Below are positions 22,178 to 34,900 of a stretch of 64,000 bases of DNA, piece after piece. The stretch spans positions 47,133 to 111,132 of the forward strand of contig JAOPGA020001439.1 in NCBI GenBank assembly GCA_026419775.2. The letters are read 5' to 3'. The notes below the pieces were generated by a model. The model was not told the DNA's origin. It did not search any database and saw nothing but the letters and a program-made list of their open reading frames with translations. The translations under genes and the position numbers were made by a program. The DNA comes from Acrasis kona (lineage: Eukaryota > Heterolobosea > Eutetramitea > Acrasida > Acrasidae). Position 1 is the stretch's first letter, and every line of letters starts with the position of its first letter.

Positions 22178-25100
22178 ATGGGAAGGCAAGGTAAAGTACA
22201 ACAGAGACCTAAAGATGTAAAAGGTCCAAGCAGCAGCGGTAATGCAGTAGACAGCCTGTTAGGAAGGGGCGGATCCATGAATGCGTTCGATAAGTTCAGA
22301 CTTGGCGGTCAATCCAACCTTGATACCGAGGTTAAAACAGCAGCAGCATTTGAAGCAATTTCAGATCCTCAACTACGATCACATTTCAAACATTTGTCAA
22401 AAAAAGATCCTACGACCAGAATAAAGGCCCTTCAAATCATAACACAACACATTCGTGAGACTCCACCTAACGAAATTACGGCCATTCTAGCAGATTGGGT
22501 GGTTGTTCTGAGAAAGTTGGTTTTGGACAACCACAAGAGAGTCAGAGAGTCAGCATTCATGTAAGATGATCAATCAAGTAATTAAACTAATCACCAAATA
22601 GTGCCCACAAAGAAGTGGTCGAGATTGTTGGAAAAGAACTCGGTCCTCATCTAAAAAGCGTCATGCCATGCTGGATGCTGTGCATGTGCGAACTGGATCG
22701 AGACATTAGCGAAACGGCAACAAAATCATTCCACTCCGCCTTCACACAAGAAAAGCGCCACCCAGCCCTACAATTCGCCCTAAAGGAAGTGGTAACCTAT
22801 GCCTCAGATAACCTCAAACATACAGTTCAATCATTATCCGATCCCAAAACAACAACCAAAACAGATGCAGAAGATCGATACGAAAGAGTCATCTCCAGCA
22901 GTTTACAAGTATTAGAGAAACTATCCAGGACACTACCAAAAGAATGTTCGCAGGAAGAAAAGTTCACAGAGACCATAGGAAGTCACAATCTATACAAGTT
23001 GGCCTCCATCAAACAATTCCCATCCATCCGTGCAAGCATGTATTCGTTGATCGGATCCCTGAGCGAACACACCCCAGATCTATTACAACCACATTTGAAC
23101 GCACTGAGTCCAGTCATGCTCGGTTGCTTTGGAGAGAAGGACATTATGGTGCACGAGAGAATGATTGGAGCGCTAGTATCCTTTTTAAAACAATATCCAA
23201 CGGCATGGAAACACGTCAACGCATGGAAGGCCGTATTTCCTAGACTTTTTGCATTCCTTCGAAACAGCGACACCAGCGCACCATCTCGTACCTACCAAAC
23301 ATTAGTTCCATTCCTATCACTTTTAGATCCACAAGTACTAGGGACACCCAGTGACGTGTACAAGTTCATGGATGAATTCTTTTCCAACTTTTGGTTAGGA
23401 TACTTGAATCCAAGATGTCCACCACACGAGCGCCCACACGTCATTTCCAATTACTTTGAGTGCGTCATGTTCGTATTGTTACAACCAACAAAATACGCAT
23501 GCAGCGATTCGGATCAACAAACATTATTCACCAAACAATTCACGGATCGCATCCTACATTTATTGACACATCCAAGAGCAGTCATGATTAGCGAATGGAA
23601 ACCATCGGCATGCAAAGTGATTTGTAAATTCTCCGATCGACCCGCCATACGCAACCAAATGGAACCATTGTGGAAACAACTTTTGGAATTTAGTAGAGAT
23701 GGATTGAAATCAACCAAACAACAATTGGAACAACGTGAAATTGATTTTGCAAATCGTGAACAAAAAAGACAAGATTGGAGTCAGAGAGCAGTACAAGCGT
23801 TACAGTTGCAACAACAACAAGCTCAACAGGAACAACAAGAACAACAACAAGAGCAGCAACAACAACAACAAGGCGGAAAGAAATCAAAAATTGCAAATCA
23901 ATCAAATCCACCAACAAAATCGTCACAGGATGCATCACAATCACAACCATCTGCATCGAAGGAATCTCCACAACAGTTATTCAGCGATCCCAATGTAGTG
24001 AGAGATGTTGATTCTTACATTTATCGATTAACCGATTTATTATCATCCATCAAACAATTCAAATCAAACATTTCACAAGATGTAGATTTTAAGAATTTCA
24101 TCAGCGAATTATTCACATCTTCCTTACAAGAATCAGTAAACAATGGTAACGTCCATCACATTAAGATGGCAGCCTATTTGGTACGCATTTGGGACATGAA
24201 CGAAATGATCATCTCGGACGATCCATTCCAATCCTACATTTTACCATTATTCACAAAATATTCGACGCAGCCATTAGTTGCTGAAATAACGGGTGCTTAT
24301 TTGGAAAGTCATCCCAACGAATTTGAATCAGTTTATGGACCCTTACAATCCATCACCAAAAATAACACGCAATCGCTCAAATCCCTATTGGAACGTATTT
24401 TCAAAAATCATGAAATTTCACATCAATTCAAATCGAATCAATTGGATCAACATTTGATCACATTGTGGAATCAATACAAGATGGGAGGCGATTCGGTCAT
24501 GGATGATTTGAATCATTTGGTGGATGTCATTTTATTGGTTGGATACGAACGTAGAGCATTACAACAAGATACCATTCATAAAATCGTCAAGGATGGATTA
24601 GAAATTTTGAATCAACAACCATTGAATGTAATTTGCATTCCATTGTTGAGATTGATGGGTCCCATTTCGCACGTGTTGATTGACCAAGAATTGATCATCT
24701 CGCTTGGTGTCACAATATTCATGTTGAGAGTACATGGCGACGGAAACGTAGAGTACTTGAGCGATCGTTTCGTTGAACAATGTGTTACGTTTGACGAAAA
24801 TCAACAAATTGAATCGAACCAATCAAAATCAATCACCATCACGCCGCAACCATCATCTCCCGTTCAAGACGACGTAATCGAAACAATCACTGAAATGGAA
24901 CAAGAAGAAGAAAAAGGATATGAAAGTGACAACGATGATGAAGAAATTTCAAATCAAGAAGAAATGGATGAACCAAATCAACGAGTAGAAAAACCAGTGG
25001 TGATTAGCAGCGACGATGATGCATCAAGTGAAGAAGAAGATCAACATGAAGATGGTCAAATTGAAGATTGGTCCCCATCAACATTAATCTCATCATCAGA

Positions 25101-27972
25101 ATCAGAATCAAGAAAATCATCACCGTTATGCAATTCAGCATGGGACGCATTCCAACAAATGCAATCCATTCTTCCACCCACATTCGGTCCCATCGCATCC
25201 GATCATCTCATTCGATTATTAATTCAATCCATCACCAACGCATCCACATTAACAGGTCACAGGAGATTATTATCGCAAGTGAATACGTTATGTAACGATT
25301 TGAATCAACCCATTCAAAATGTTTTGTATCATGATTCGTTATGGAATCAATTGAACGAAAAAATCGAATCTAATTTATTACAAATTACATTGGGAACCGA
25401 TACTTTATTATATCCAGTTGATTCCAATGTGGCCATTGAAGTTTGTTATGGATTTGCACAATTGATTAATTTGATGATTGAATCACATTTAATCACATCA
25501 TCCAATTCAAATTCAGAATGGTTATTATGGACCATTATAAGAGCACAAAGAATGTTCTCTCGTGCATTCCATTCCACCACATTACGTCGCATTTCAAGAT
25601 TCATCAATCACCAATTATACAATGATCAATTATCATCATCATCATCGACATCATGGGCCGATAACGTTCATAAACACTGGTTGTACATGAAATCAAAAGA
25701 TTTTAGAGATGCACAAGCATTGATTAGACAAGTCATATTATACGTAAAGACTAGACAAGATTTCACAGAAACTCATTTCACTCAATTATTCAACAAGATG
25801 GTGTTGGATCATTTCGATACCACCGATGAAGATTTGATCAAAAAGAGCGGAGATGACATTTGGCAATCGGTACAATCGTTTGGAATGAGTGGATCGAGCG
25901 ATCACGTCAAGGGCATCTTACGTTCATTCGTCGATCATGATACCTACGATCGCATCTCGTCCATCGCCATCAAGTGCGTTTCGTTATTGATGCAAGAATC
26001 ATCATCTTCGAATCAAGAATCACAACATGTCGATTTGAATCAAAACATTAATTTGATGAAATTAACAGCATCCATTGCAATTCTCATGGATTTGACCAAA
26101 AAGAATCAAAATACCGATGCCATCAGTGCGCCTGCACTCGTTCGTTCCATTCGTAATTTCGAATCGTTTACATTCGATCGATTGGATGGTGAACAATTGA
26201 ATCGATATTTACAACAAATGGATTATATTTCATGCAGAGTGACCCATGCCATTAGTAAATCGGATGAACAAGATGTGATCCAAGAAGATGATTTGAATTT
26301 TGTTTCGTTCGTGGAAAGATTCATGATCAGAACGACTAGTTCGTTATCAAAGGATCCATCGCCCACTTGTTTCGAATTGTTACAAAACGCACATCACTTG
26401 ATTGCATCTTGTCAACATTTCATCAATCCATCCAAACAAGATTCCGAATTGATTTACCGATTAAATGTTAGATTGATCGAACATTTCGCTCAATTGGTAC
26501 GCGTGATTGATAACGCTAATCATCCGAAACCATTCGTGATATTGACCAGCGCATTGAATCAAGTGGCCACTACGTTACGCATGACTTGCAGGCCGCAAGA
26601 TTATTTACAAATTCATCAAAATGAACAAGGAGCATTGGTCGATCACATTCAATTGTTGAAGATTTTATGCAGGAGTGATTTATCGCCCGTGGTCATGTTG
26701 TGTGTCCATGATTTGTTGAGCGGTTTGCCGGTTGATTTATTTTTGGAGAAACGATTGCCGAGAAAACAGATTACAACGGTTCAAGTTGACAACAACAACG
26801 AACAACCAATACAAGAGGAACAAGAGGAACAACAAGATGACGACGTGATTCAATATAACATTATCGCACCGCTGCGCCACTTGATTACGAGGATTCCATC
26901 GAGGGCAGTAGATGCCGCCACGAAGGGATTACGTTCTCGTGACATTCGATTCCTATTGGATAGAGATGACCACAAGGACGTGCTGTGCTACTTATTGTCG
27001 TGGAGCTTATTGTGTGAATTACACAGTAATTGTCGGGACCCATTACAAAGAGCGAGCATCGTGGATCGTGTCAAGGACCATTTGATTTATGCAGGAATCT
27101 TTGGCGTCTCGTTCTCTTATCAAATACAATTGCCCAACTCGTCAGACTCTGATTCCATTCACACGGGAGTGATGAGATTAGTACACGAACATCATCACCA
27201 CCATTACCATTCGATCGATGTGGATCGCATGCCGGCACCTCACAAACCAACGGATAGGGAGTTGGATGTGGCCATGGTGGTCACGAGATCATACGTTTCG
27301 CACATTTCTTCACGAGTGTTTATTAGAGTGGCGGAGGCATTACCAGGATTGGTTCGATTGTGGTTCAAACATTGTCAAGATGCAAGGGCCAGTAGTCTGG
27401 TGGAACAATTCGTCACCAAACAAGTCAGCAAGGCAGTGATACAAAAGGAAATGAATGCCATCGAACAAAGAGCCAAACAAACCAAAATGACAAACATGAC
27501 CATCAAGGTATCGGCCAAGAGAGGTCAAGTGACTGCTGTTTATGAACAAGACGAAGTTCATTTGGATTTGTGCGTTCAAGTGCCCGACTCTTATCCGTTG
27601 AAACCACCAACGGTGAGCAGCAGTCGTCGGTTGGGACTGTCGGAGGCTCAATGGAGAAAGTGGGTGTTGCGCATGACTACCGTCTTGTTCCAGAAGGAGG
27701 AGGGAAATACATTGTGGGATGCATTACAGACTTGGAAGAGTAATTTGGATAGGAACTTTGAGGGAGCCGAACCATGTCCCATTTGTTACTCCATCGTGCA
27801 CACGCATGACCATTCTCTGCCAAAGATTCTTTGTAGGACGTGTAAGAGCAAGTATCATGGAGGTTGTTTGTACAAGTGGTTTAATACCAGCGGAGGCAAT
27901 AGTTGTCCGACTTGTAGAAGCGTGAGTTCGTTTGTGAATACGAATAATGTGGCCATGCCATCTCAAAAATAA
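22178..27972 (+). CDS. LTN1: Listerin-like E3 ubiquitin ligase (ribosome quality control)
   Basis: Exon 1 22178-22560, 41-nt intron 22561-22601, exon 2 22602-27972; 1917 aa (human ~1766, yeast 1562). The N-terminus has the listerin signature (SLLGRGG; AFEAISDPQLRSHFKHLSKK; ADWVVVLRKLVLDNHKRVRE). A long run of HEAT-type helices with acidic and Gln-rich inserts follows (Gln run near 23805-23870). A C-terminal RWD-like segment (ALCVQVPDSYPLKPP-type) ends in a RING: CPICYSIVHTH...CRTCKSKYHGGCLYKWF...SCPTCRS. Listerin binds stalled 60S subunits and ubiquitylates trapped nascent chains. The insert-rich centre explains the extra length. Confidence 0.95.
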
Positions 27973-28231
27973 ATTGGTTATTTATTGTCAAACATTTTTG
28001 TAATTTCCATCGAGTCTATCGAGATTTTTTATCCGATGATTTGAATGCGACTAACCTCATTGTTTCCTTTTGTCATTTGAAGCCGACTTGTCAATTTATG
28101 CCATGTATAGACTTTTTCTAATTGGCAACGCGTGGTTGATAAGTATAATTTAACGGGCAACCGAACAAGAGCACAACTCGATTCTTGGTATTGTACCCCA
28201 TATTCCTTAGGCTCTATTATACAAAATAACA

Positions 28232-28949
28232 ATGGATTGTGACGTATTATATAAAGTTGTTGTCATAGGAGACAGCGGAGTTGGAAAAAGTAATTTGATA
28301 ACCCGTTTTACCCAGGGCAAGTTCAGCAAAGACTCAAAGCCAACGATTGGTGTGGAGTTCGGAGCAAAGACTATCGAACATGAAGGTATTACTATTAAGG
28401 GACAGATTTGGGATACAGCAGGTATGGGAACTAACCGAATTGATGTTAATTGTGTTCAGGTCAAGAGAGATTCAGAGCCATCTCTGCCGCCTATTACCGT
28501 GGAGCTAATGGTGCTCTTATTGTGTATGACATCACAAACCAGGAGACCTTTAATAATTTGAACAAATGGTTCAAGGAGATCGAGAACCAAGGGGAGAATG
28601 GATGTTTAAACGTTTTGGTAGGAAATAAGTGTGATTTGGATCACCTCAGACAAGTTCAAACCGAAGACGGAAGAACTTTTGCAGAGAAGCACAACGTCTC
28701 CTTCATGGAAACCTCAGCACAGGACAATACTAACGTTGACCTTGCATTCACTTCATTGTTGAAAGGTTTGTTTATGAATTCAAACAAACAATCAACTTTA
28801 ACTTTTTAGAGATCTACAAGAATCAAAAGAAGGGAAAGAAGACTGGCGGAAATACTGGCGGCGATTCTAGCGCAGAGAAGGGCAAAGAAATTAATCTACA
28901 CGAACCAGTCGCACAACCCACCGAAGATGACAAAAAATGTGGATGCTAA
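28232..28949 (+). CDS. Rab11-like small GTPase
   Basis: Three exons (28232-28421, 28460-28765, 28810-28949) with introns of 38 and 44 nt; about 211 aa. The G boxes are intact: GDSGVGKS, Thr in the PTIGVEF switch [13 protein letters not shown] with intron 1 falling exactly after DTAG, NKCDL and ETSA. It ends KKCGC, a double-geranylgeranylation CxC site. Switch and interswitch match Rab11/RabA best ([33 protein letters not shown]), though [10 protein letters not shown] also recalls Rab2/4/14. Role: recycling-endosome or trans-Golgi traffic. AATAAA follows the stop closely. Confidence 0.93.
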
Positions 28950-29608
28950 GTGTGGTGTTGTGTAAAAATAAATTTTTTTTGTGATTTGTTGAGAAGTATC
29001 ATGTTTTTGAGCTATAGGGAATGACATTCACCCTTGACCCCTAAATAAGTCACACGACAAAAGGTCTATGATAGAGCTTCTATACAATAATTCATACTAG
29101 AAATGTAATAGAGGATCACCAAATCTAAAAGTTTTGAAACATTCTTTATAAAAATTAAGTATTTATTACACGTTCCCTAGATGTGACACCATTGCACTAA
29201 CTAATTGATTGTTGAACCAACTCAGTAAGAGCTACAATTGTACTTCTTCGCCCTCCTCAGGCGAATGTTTTCTAATGTCGAAGTTGTATTGTCACATGTT
29301 ATTGCTTATTTACATTCATCCCTGATCTCTCTGTGAATGAATTAGAAAGTATGTTGGCGAAGTGCTTTGTGAATAGAATCCTCTGGATTGTCAAGATATT
29401 GTCCGCATTTCGTTGATTGTTTTTATATGTTATGATCACATGTTTAAAGGACGAAAGTTGATATCATTGTATATGGTGAAGTTTGAGTAAGGATTTGTTT
29501 TCTTGTTCAATTTCCAACAATTGATCAGGTGGTCAATGAAAAGTGGACTAGTCAACCTATTTCTATTGTAACGCTAATTGCATTTTGCATTATTTATTTT
29601 TAGACTTC
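28950..29608. other. Long intergenic region
   Basis: About 650 AT-rich bases between the Rab and SAK genes. No frame looks coding and no RNA gene was recognised. A TTTATTTTTAG stretch just before the SAK ATG would fit a splice acceptor, so an upstream non-coding exon is possible. Confidence 0.4.
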
Positions 29609-30653
29609 ATGTCTTCTATGATTGAAGTTAATGGAAAAAAGAGTTCTTATAGGAAACGAAAGAACATCGCCAAAGGAAGTAATACTCCTAGGAGCAAGGT
29701 CGAAAATAAAACCCAGCAGAACAATGTTACATTAACATCAAACAATGATCCTGTACAGGTCAATCAGCACGAAAATATAACAGAAATTAGAAAACTCTTA
29801 GAACCTGCAACAATCAAATCTCTTCAAATTTTTGACTTTGATGCCACATTATTTAACACGCCTTGTCCAGAAGAGGGACATCCGCTTTATCTAAAGCAAA
29901 CAGGGAACCAGTGGCCCCATAATGGATGGTGGCGATGTCCAGAAAGTTTGATGGAACCCTTCAACATTCAACCAGGACCTGCCTTTGAAGCATTCTTCCA
30001 ACACATAAAACTTCCAAACACTCATACTATAGTGGTAATTAGAAACAAATTTGAAAACTTAACCACCAACGTAGATGACTGGAAGGAGTTGCACTCTCAA
30101 AAATGCAGTGATCAACGTGTTGACCGCAAACAATGCACTACCAGCCTCAGTAGTAATGAAACCTGATTTGGATGGATATATTTCCACATTACATTATAAA
30201 CTCAAAGCCATACAGGAAGAAGCAGACAAATTACCTAATCTCGAAAAGATTCTATTGTGGGAGGATCGCTTTGAACATGCCGAAAGATTTAACAGAACAA
30301 GAATCAAAGTCAGAGGTGACACAAACATACATATGAACGTCTACTATGTACAGCCCGACAAAACCACACTATTATCACCCAGGTTCAATCACCACTCTAG
30401 TGCAGGTCAAAGAGGACGAGGTGGACATTCATACAGAGGAAGAGGATCCATACATTATGACACAAAAGAGCATACACATTACCAACACCCAAATCATACG
30501 CATCAACATCACGGAAGAGGTCGTGGAAGAGGTAGGGGTAACCATCAAGACACGCATCACCATTATAGAGGTCGTGGAAGAGGCAGAGGTAACAACCAAG
30601 AAAGGATTACAAATGATTCGCTGCCAACAGATCCTACCACCCTTAGTACATAA
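29609..30653 (+). CDS. Swiss-Army-Knife (SAK) HAD-family RNA-repair-like protein with RGG tail
   Basis: Exon 1 29609-30031, 43-nt intron 30032-30074, exon 2 30075-30653; 333 aa. HAD motif I is IFDFDATLFNTP (about residue 75). Splicing restores motif II as TIMTGR. Motif III Lys lies in VVMKPD or YKLKAI, and motif IV is LLWEDRFEH. The block pattern (WPHNGWW, then the DATLF/MTGR/LKPD/WEDR order) is that of the SAK1 HAD domain described in fungal and amoebal RNA-repair-like proteins. The last ~90 residues are RGRG/RGG repeats with His-rich spacers, a likely RNA-binding tail. Substrate unknown; phosphatase action on RNA ends is inferred from the family. Confidence 0.85.
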
Positions 30654-30758
30654 ATATCATTTCATTGAATTTTTTGTGTTTTTGTGTAATTGGGATTGTA
30701 CATTTGTGGCATTGCTCCGTAATCTCCGACTCCTGAAAGACTCCGAAATAAAATTTGA

Positions 30759-31622
30759 ATGGGAGCATCCAACAGCCATGAGACGATATCAGAGTTTGAG
30801 GAGTCTTGCAATAATTGTAGTCCGAACAAGGAAGATGACGAGGAGAAAGTTAAGAGAATAATGAATGTAATGGGCAAAATCAAAAGAATAAGTGGTTCCG
30901 ATAATGTTCAACTTGAATGCAAGGTTTTGTGGGCACGAAGACTATCTTTTGAGGACGCCCTGCTGCAGACATATTTTACAACGAATGGCGACCTTTTACG
31001 TGAAATGCTGTTGGAACTGTATTGTTTAAATGGGGATTATGAGTGTATACAAAATATAAACGAAGAAAATAATAATATAGAATTAGATGATAATTCAAAA
31101 GAAAAAGATTTTATAAGAATTTTGGCAACATCACTCAAGCCGTCATCCTGTAGTTATAATGATTTCGAAACTGACGAACGCATAAATGTACAGTTACTTT
31201 TAGTTGAGAGTTTTAGCGACCCCAACATTGGAACCCGAAAGACATTGTGTCCGGTAATGCCACAGTCAACCGATTATAGACCGCAAATGTTAAGCAGATG
31301 CAATAGAGCAGCGATTATGGTTGGTCCTTGGTATTTGGAGTGGGATGAGTCAGGGTTAGTAGTTCCAAGAAGATGTGTCGGCCATGACATGGCATGCAAA
31401 AAGATTATAGAATCACACGACCTTCAAGGACCAAAAACAGATGACGCACTTAAAAGCTTGGCCAAGGTAATATGTGAGTGGAATGGTGCCGAAGTTACAT
31501 ATCATGATGTCAACCGAAACAGTCAACATTTTGTTGGCAGGATATTAAGAGAGCTAGGTATAGAATTTATACAGACAGATAGTGATGTGAGTTTATTGTT
31601 GCAAAATGCAGTTCATTCTTAA
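30759..31622 (+). CDS. Unassigned protein with N-myristoylation start, possible NlpC/LRAT-like C-terminus
   Basis: Single exon, 287 aa. It begins MGASNS, a good N-myristoylation signal, so it is probably membrane associated. Residues 1-120 are acidic and Asn-rich. The C-terminal half has MVGPWYLEWDESGLVVPR, VICEWNGAEVTYHDV and NRNSQHFVGRILRELGI. The last resembles the NCQHFV..LL..LG block of LRAT/PPPDE/NlpC-type papain-like proteins, with Ser where the Cys would be. If that is right, a catalytic residue is lost. The similarity is from memory and weak. Confidence 0.7.
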   Translation: MGASNSHETISEFEESCNNCSPNKEDDEEKVKRIMNVMGKIKRISGSDNVQLECKVLWARRLSFEDALLQTYFTTNGDLLREMLLELYCLNGDYECIQNINEENNNIELDDNSKEKDFIRILATSLKPSSCSYNDFETDERINVQLLLVESFSDPNIGTRKTLCPVMPQSTDYRPQMLSRCNRAAIMVGPWYLEWDESGLVVPRRCVGHDMACKKIIESHDLQGPKTDDALKSLAKVICEWNGAEVTYHDVNRNSQHFVGRILRELGIEFIQTDSDVSLLLQNAVHS

Positions 31623-31705
31623 ATGCTATAAAGTTCTATTTCAACACATGTTGTTTTATTGATAACTTTGTGCAAAGTGTAGAATCCTGTGTGTTTGGTA
31701 TGAAG

Positions 31706-33512
31706 TTAGTCAAATAATTGTATTTTAATATCTTTCAAATCCAAAAAACCTCTCATCCATTCTCCTCTGTCATCCGAACAAAACGATGTGGGCTCATTGT
31801 GGTTTACACTCAAAGTAAAGACAGTCTCTGCTTGTATACTCTCAGGATCCGTTGCAATTGATGCTGGCAATCCTATTTTCACGGCATTGGTCTCCCCCAA
31901 CTCATATTTACGCCAAACTCTTGTGCAAGGTCCATCTTCAAGAAAGATCAACCCATTTTGATGAAGAACGGCATGTTTACAAACCCACTTTGGACCACAC
32001 TTCAAAGATAGATCCCCCGACATTAATATGGGCTCAAATATTACTTCTAAAATATCATACTGCACAACAAACAATTCTTTGCGATCGACGACGTTAAACT
32101 GATCATAAACATGGACAAAAGCATTTCGATCCATCATACGTTGGAGGAATTCTACACTTTCATCTCGCGTTATACAACCATTTTCACTAATAAAAGAAAC
32201 AGCATCACACATAAAAAAAGAGTTTTTGAAGAATGTTAGATTTTTTTTTCTTGTCTTAACTTGTATTCCCTTCATCGGGTCAAACAGCCTCTTACACCAA
32301 ACTTTAAGTTGTTTCAAAGAAGTGTCAACCATGTCCACATTGACAAACTCAATTGTTTGATTGGAAGCAGTCGAACGGTTGACCGTCACATCCTTCAAAA
32401 AGTAACCAGCTTCGACCTGAAAGTTCATGGGTTCAACATCATCTTGATCTTCATCTTCTTCACTACGTATTTTGCTAGGCCTTAATGACGACAAGGACAC
32501 AAACATTTCTCTCGCTTGTGACCTGTTGTTCGTAAAATGGAACTGGTAGGCCAACAGGAATCGTAATAAATGTAACTCTCTGCACTCTGGGTTTGACAAG
32601 TCCTTGAGGTCCTTAACTGACGTAGTCAATCCATATTCTTGAGCGTCCAAAAGGAACATGGATCGGTCATAGTCACTAATGTTCTCCACGATGGAATTTT
32701 TATAGTGATCTCTTGGGTCAAAAGGAAGTAGTGGGAATGTAGGGAACCAGTGTAAACCAAGACGTATTGCCCCACATGCCTCCAAGAATCGGCGTTGTGC
32801 AAACAAGGCATTTCCATACCCAATAACTAGAAAAGTCAACATGATTGAAAGTTTCGAACATTACATGATAAACGTGCCAAGTGGTCAATGTGCTCCAGAT
32901 TAAATGTGGCAATTAATGTTAGGAGTTGGGTGGCTTCGTGATATGCCGACTCTGCCTCCACCCACAAACTTTTTTTGAGATACTTATCCCCGAGTTTCAC
33001 CAAATCAATAATCTCAGAGTGGACCTTGTTCCATGATAATTGAGCCCTTTCCAAAGGAAATTTTAATACTGCTATATTGGAAAGTAGTTCGCGTTCGCTA
33101 ATTGCCACTGATGTCTTGTTTGTCCTCTCCAAATCCTTGTTGTATCCATCTTGTATAAATTGAACGCACTTCATAGCCAAAGGATCCCTACGATTAGTCT
33201 CAATATGTGTTGTGATGTTTACATTGAGAATAAAACTGCATTGGTTGCATTGTCTCTTAGTGCCTTGACTATTCCATCAAAAGTGTAATGCAACAATTCG
33301 TAAAAATTAGCATGTGCTTGAGCTGATCCAGAGTGGTTTGCTTCCTCAGACTCAACAAGTACCAGGTCACCAATCTCCTTCAACAAACCCAATAATCCCA
33401 TTTTTATAGTAATACCGTCCGTAACAATGGTGTTCTGCGCAGTGTAAACGCCCAACAACGACGAAACCTTTGACTGTATATCCTCTTGTTTGCGTCTGTT
33501 CCTTATCGTCAT
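31706..33512 (-). CDS. TPR-like, DEP and PH domain protein
   Basis: Three exons (33512-33223, 33187-32865, 32826-31706), introns 35 and 38 nt, 577 aa. The N-terminal ~330 residues are helical and TPR-like (GDKYLKKSLWVEAESAYHEA; GYGNALFAQRRFLEACGAIR). A DEP domain follows near 400-475 (FKNSFFMCDAVSFISENG; DRNAFVHVYDQFNVVDR). A C-terminal PH domain lies near 480-575 (SLKCGPKWVCKHAVLHQNGL ... ending FCSDDRGEWMRGFLD). DEP and PH suggest recruitment to membranes or G-protein complexes. Exact orthology is not clear. Neighbouring NDUFS7 is on the same strand, 80 bp upstream. Confidence 0.8.
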
Positions 33513-33590
33513 GTTGTAAAATAAGCACAACCAAAACAAACATGCAACACGATTAGCAAAAACCCGTCATGTATTTATTGATGTATATAT

Positions 33591-34172
33591 TTAAAATTCT
33601 CTAGCTCCTCCTTGTGATGGTGAGTTTGTTGAGATCATATCAATCTGCATTGGTTTTGATTGATGGAACTTGTCATCAATGCTTTTTGGTCTGTTGGGGT
33701 ACTCCAACTCTGGAGACCATGGCTTGTATGGGTTCTTCTTAATCTTTCTGAATAGCAGCAACATTCCGTAGATTAGAGCTTCGGCTGTGGGTGGACAACC
33801 AGGAACATACACATCAACTGGTACGATTTGGTCACAACCACGAACGACTGCGTATGAATAGTGGTAATATCCACCACCATTGGCGCAGCTTCCCATGCTC
33901 ACTACATATCTGGGTTCTGCCATCTGGTCGTATACTTTACGTAGGGCGGGGGCCATCTTGTTGGTCAAAGTACCGGCAACAATCATGCAGTCTGATTGAC
34001 GAGGTGTGGGACGGAAAATAATTCCAAATCTATCAAAATCGTAACGGGCTGCTGCTGCGTGCATCATTTCGACAGCACAGCATGCAAGTCCAAAAGTAAC
34101 TGGCCACATTGAGCCAGTGCGTGCGAAAGATATTAATTCATGTAAGGGTGACTTGATGTATTCTACTACCAT
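33591..34172 (-). CDS. NDUFS7: Complex I 20-kDa (PSST) subunit
   Basis: 193 aa, single exon. It has the NuoB/PSST core: [52 protein letters not shown] and [17 protein letters not shown]. The four Cys that bind cluster N2 are present (CC, C in GSCANGG, C in PGCPP). It works in the inner mitochondrial membrane, passing electrons from the hydrophilic arm to ubiquinone. The protein starts almost at the conserved core, so there is no obvious cleavable mitochondrial presequence. A 5' exon could be missing, but no fitting one was seen just upstream. Confidence 0.95.
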   Translation of the reverse strand: MVVEYIKSPLHELISFARTGSMWPVTFGLACCAVEMMHAAAARYDFDRFGIIFRPTPRQSDCMIVAGTLTNKMAPALRKVYDQMAEPRYVVSMGSCANGGGYYHYSYAVVRGCDQIVPVDVYVPGCPPTAEALIYGMLLLFRKIKKNPYKPWSPELEYPNRPKSIDDKFHQSKPMQIDMISTNSPSQGGAREF

Positions 34173-34542
34173 TTTATTTAGTTGTGTATTTGAAGGAAAA
34201 GTGGGTGAGTTCTGCTCTTATTTGTTTCGGCAAAATGTTCTTCAAGTTGACTATAACAAAATCAAAAAAATAATAGCAACAAACCAAAATAAAGTTACAG
34301 ACTTGAGAGCTTCCATCAGATCCATTATATTCGAATAATGGTGAATGAATTTCAACAAAATAGATGGTGGGATCTATGAAGAGAACCTTAAAGCATATAC
34401 ACAGCAGTGTTTGAAACGAGCTCAATTTGAAATGGCTACTCATCCTAGGGAAATGACATAGAAATAAAATCAATTTGGGAAATAGGAAAATTCTGTTTTA
34501 ATTTTGTAAACAATAAACCTGGTCATCAACATCAAAAATACA

Positions 34543-34782
34543 ATGGTCCGCATTATCTTGTTCTACTCGTTGATGATATTCACTTTGGTCTATATAACAC
34601 ATGCTGCAGAGAACGCACTTGCAAGTATTATGAAATCTGAGGTTGCAGTAGCCGGCATGAAACAGAGCATTATTATCTTCCCAAAAACACCAAAGCCAAC
34701 ATCAGATGATGATGACACTAAAGATGATGGAAAGAAAGATGACGGCCGAAAGAAAGGTGACCGTAAGCACAAGTGGAACTAA
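34543..34782 (+). CDS. Small secreted acidic/basic-tail peptide (copy 1)
   Basis: 79 aa. Signal peptide of ~22 residues (ILFYSLMIFTLVYITHAA), then a short core AGMKQSIIIFPKTPKPTSDD, then an Asp-rich and Lys-rich tail. The core IIIFPKTP resembles AIIFYPKPPSG in the next gene, so the two look like tandem paralogues. No enzyme domain; function unknown. Confidence 0.6.
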   Translation: MVRIILFYSLMIFTLVYITHAAENALASIMKSEVAVAGMKQSIIIFPKTPKPTSDDDDTKDDGKKDDGRKKGDRKHKWN

Positions 34783-34900
34783 ATTTGGATGCTGTGTTAC
34801 ACCAAGCAATAAACCTCTTTTTGAAAGGTCATTCTTCTATTTTTACAACATTTTGGGTAAACTCAAAAACAACCAAACAAAGACATCACTACAGTGGCCA

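Noticed and set aside
24598-24822. Minus-strand frames opposite listerin
   Set aside because: Shadows of the real gene, with no motif or splice logic.
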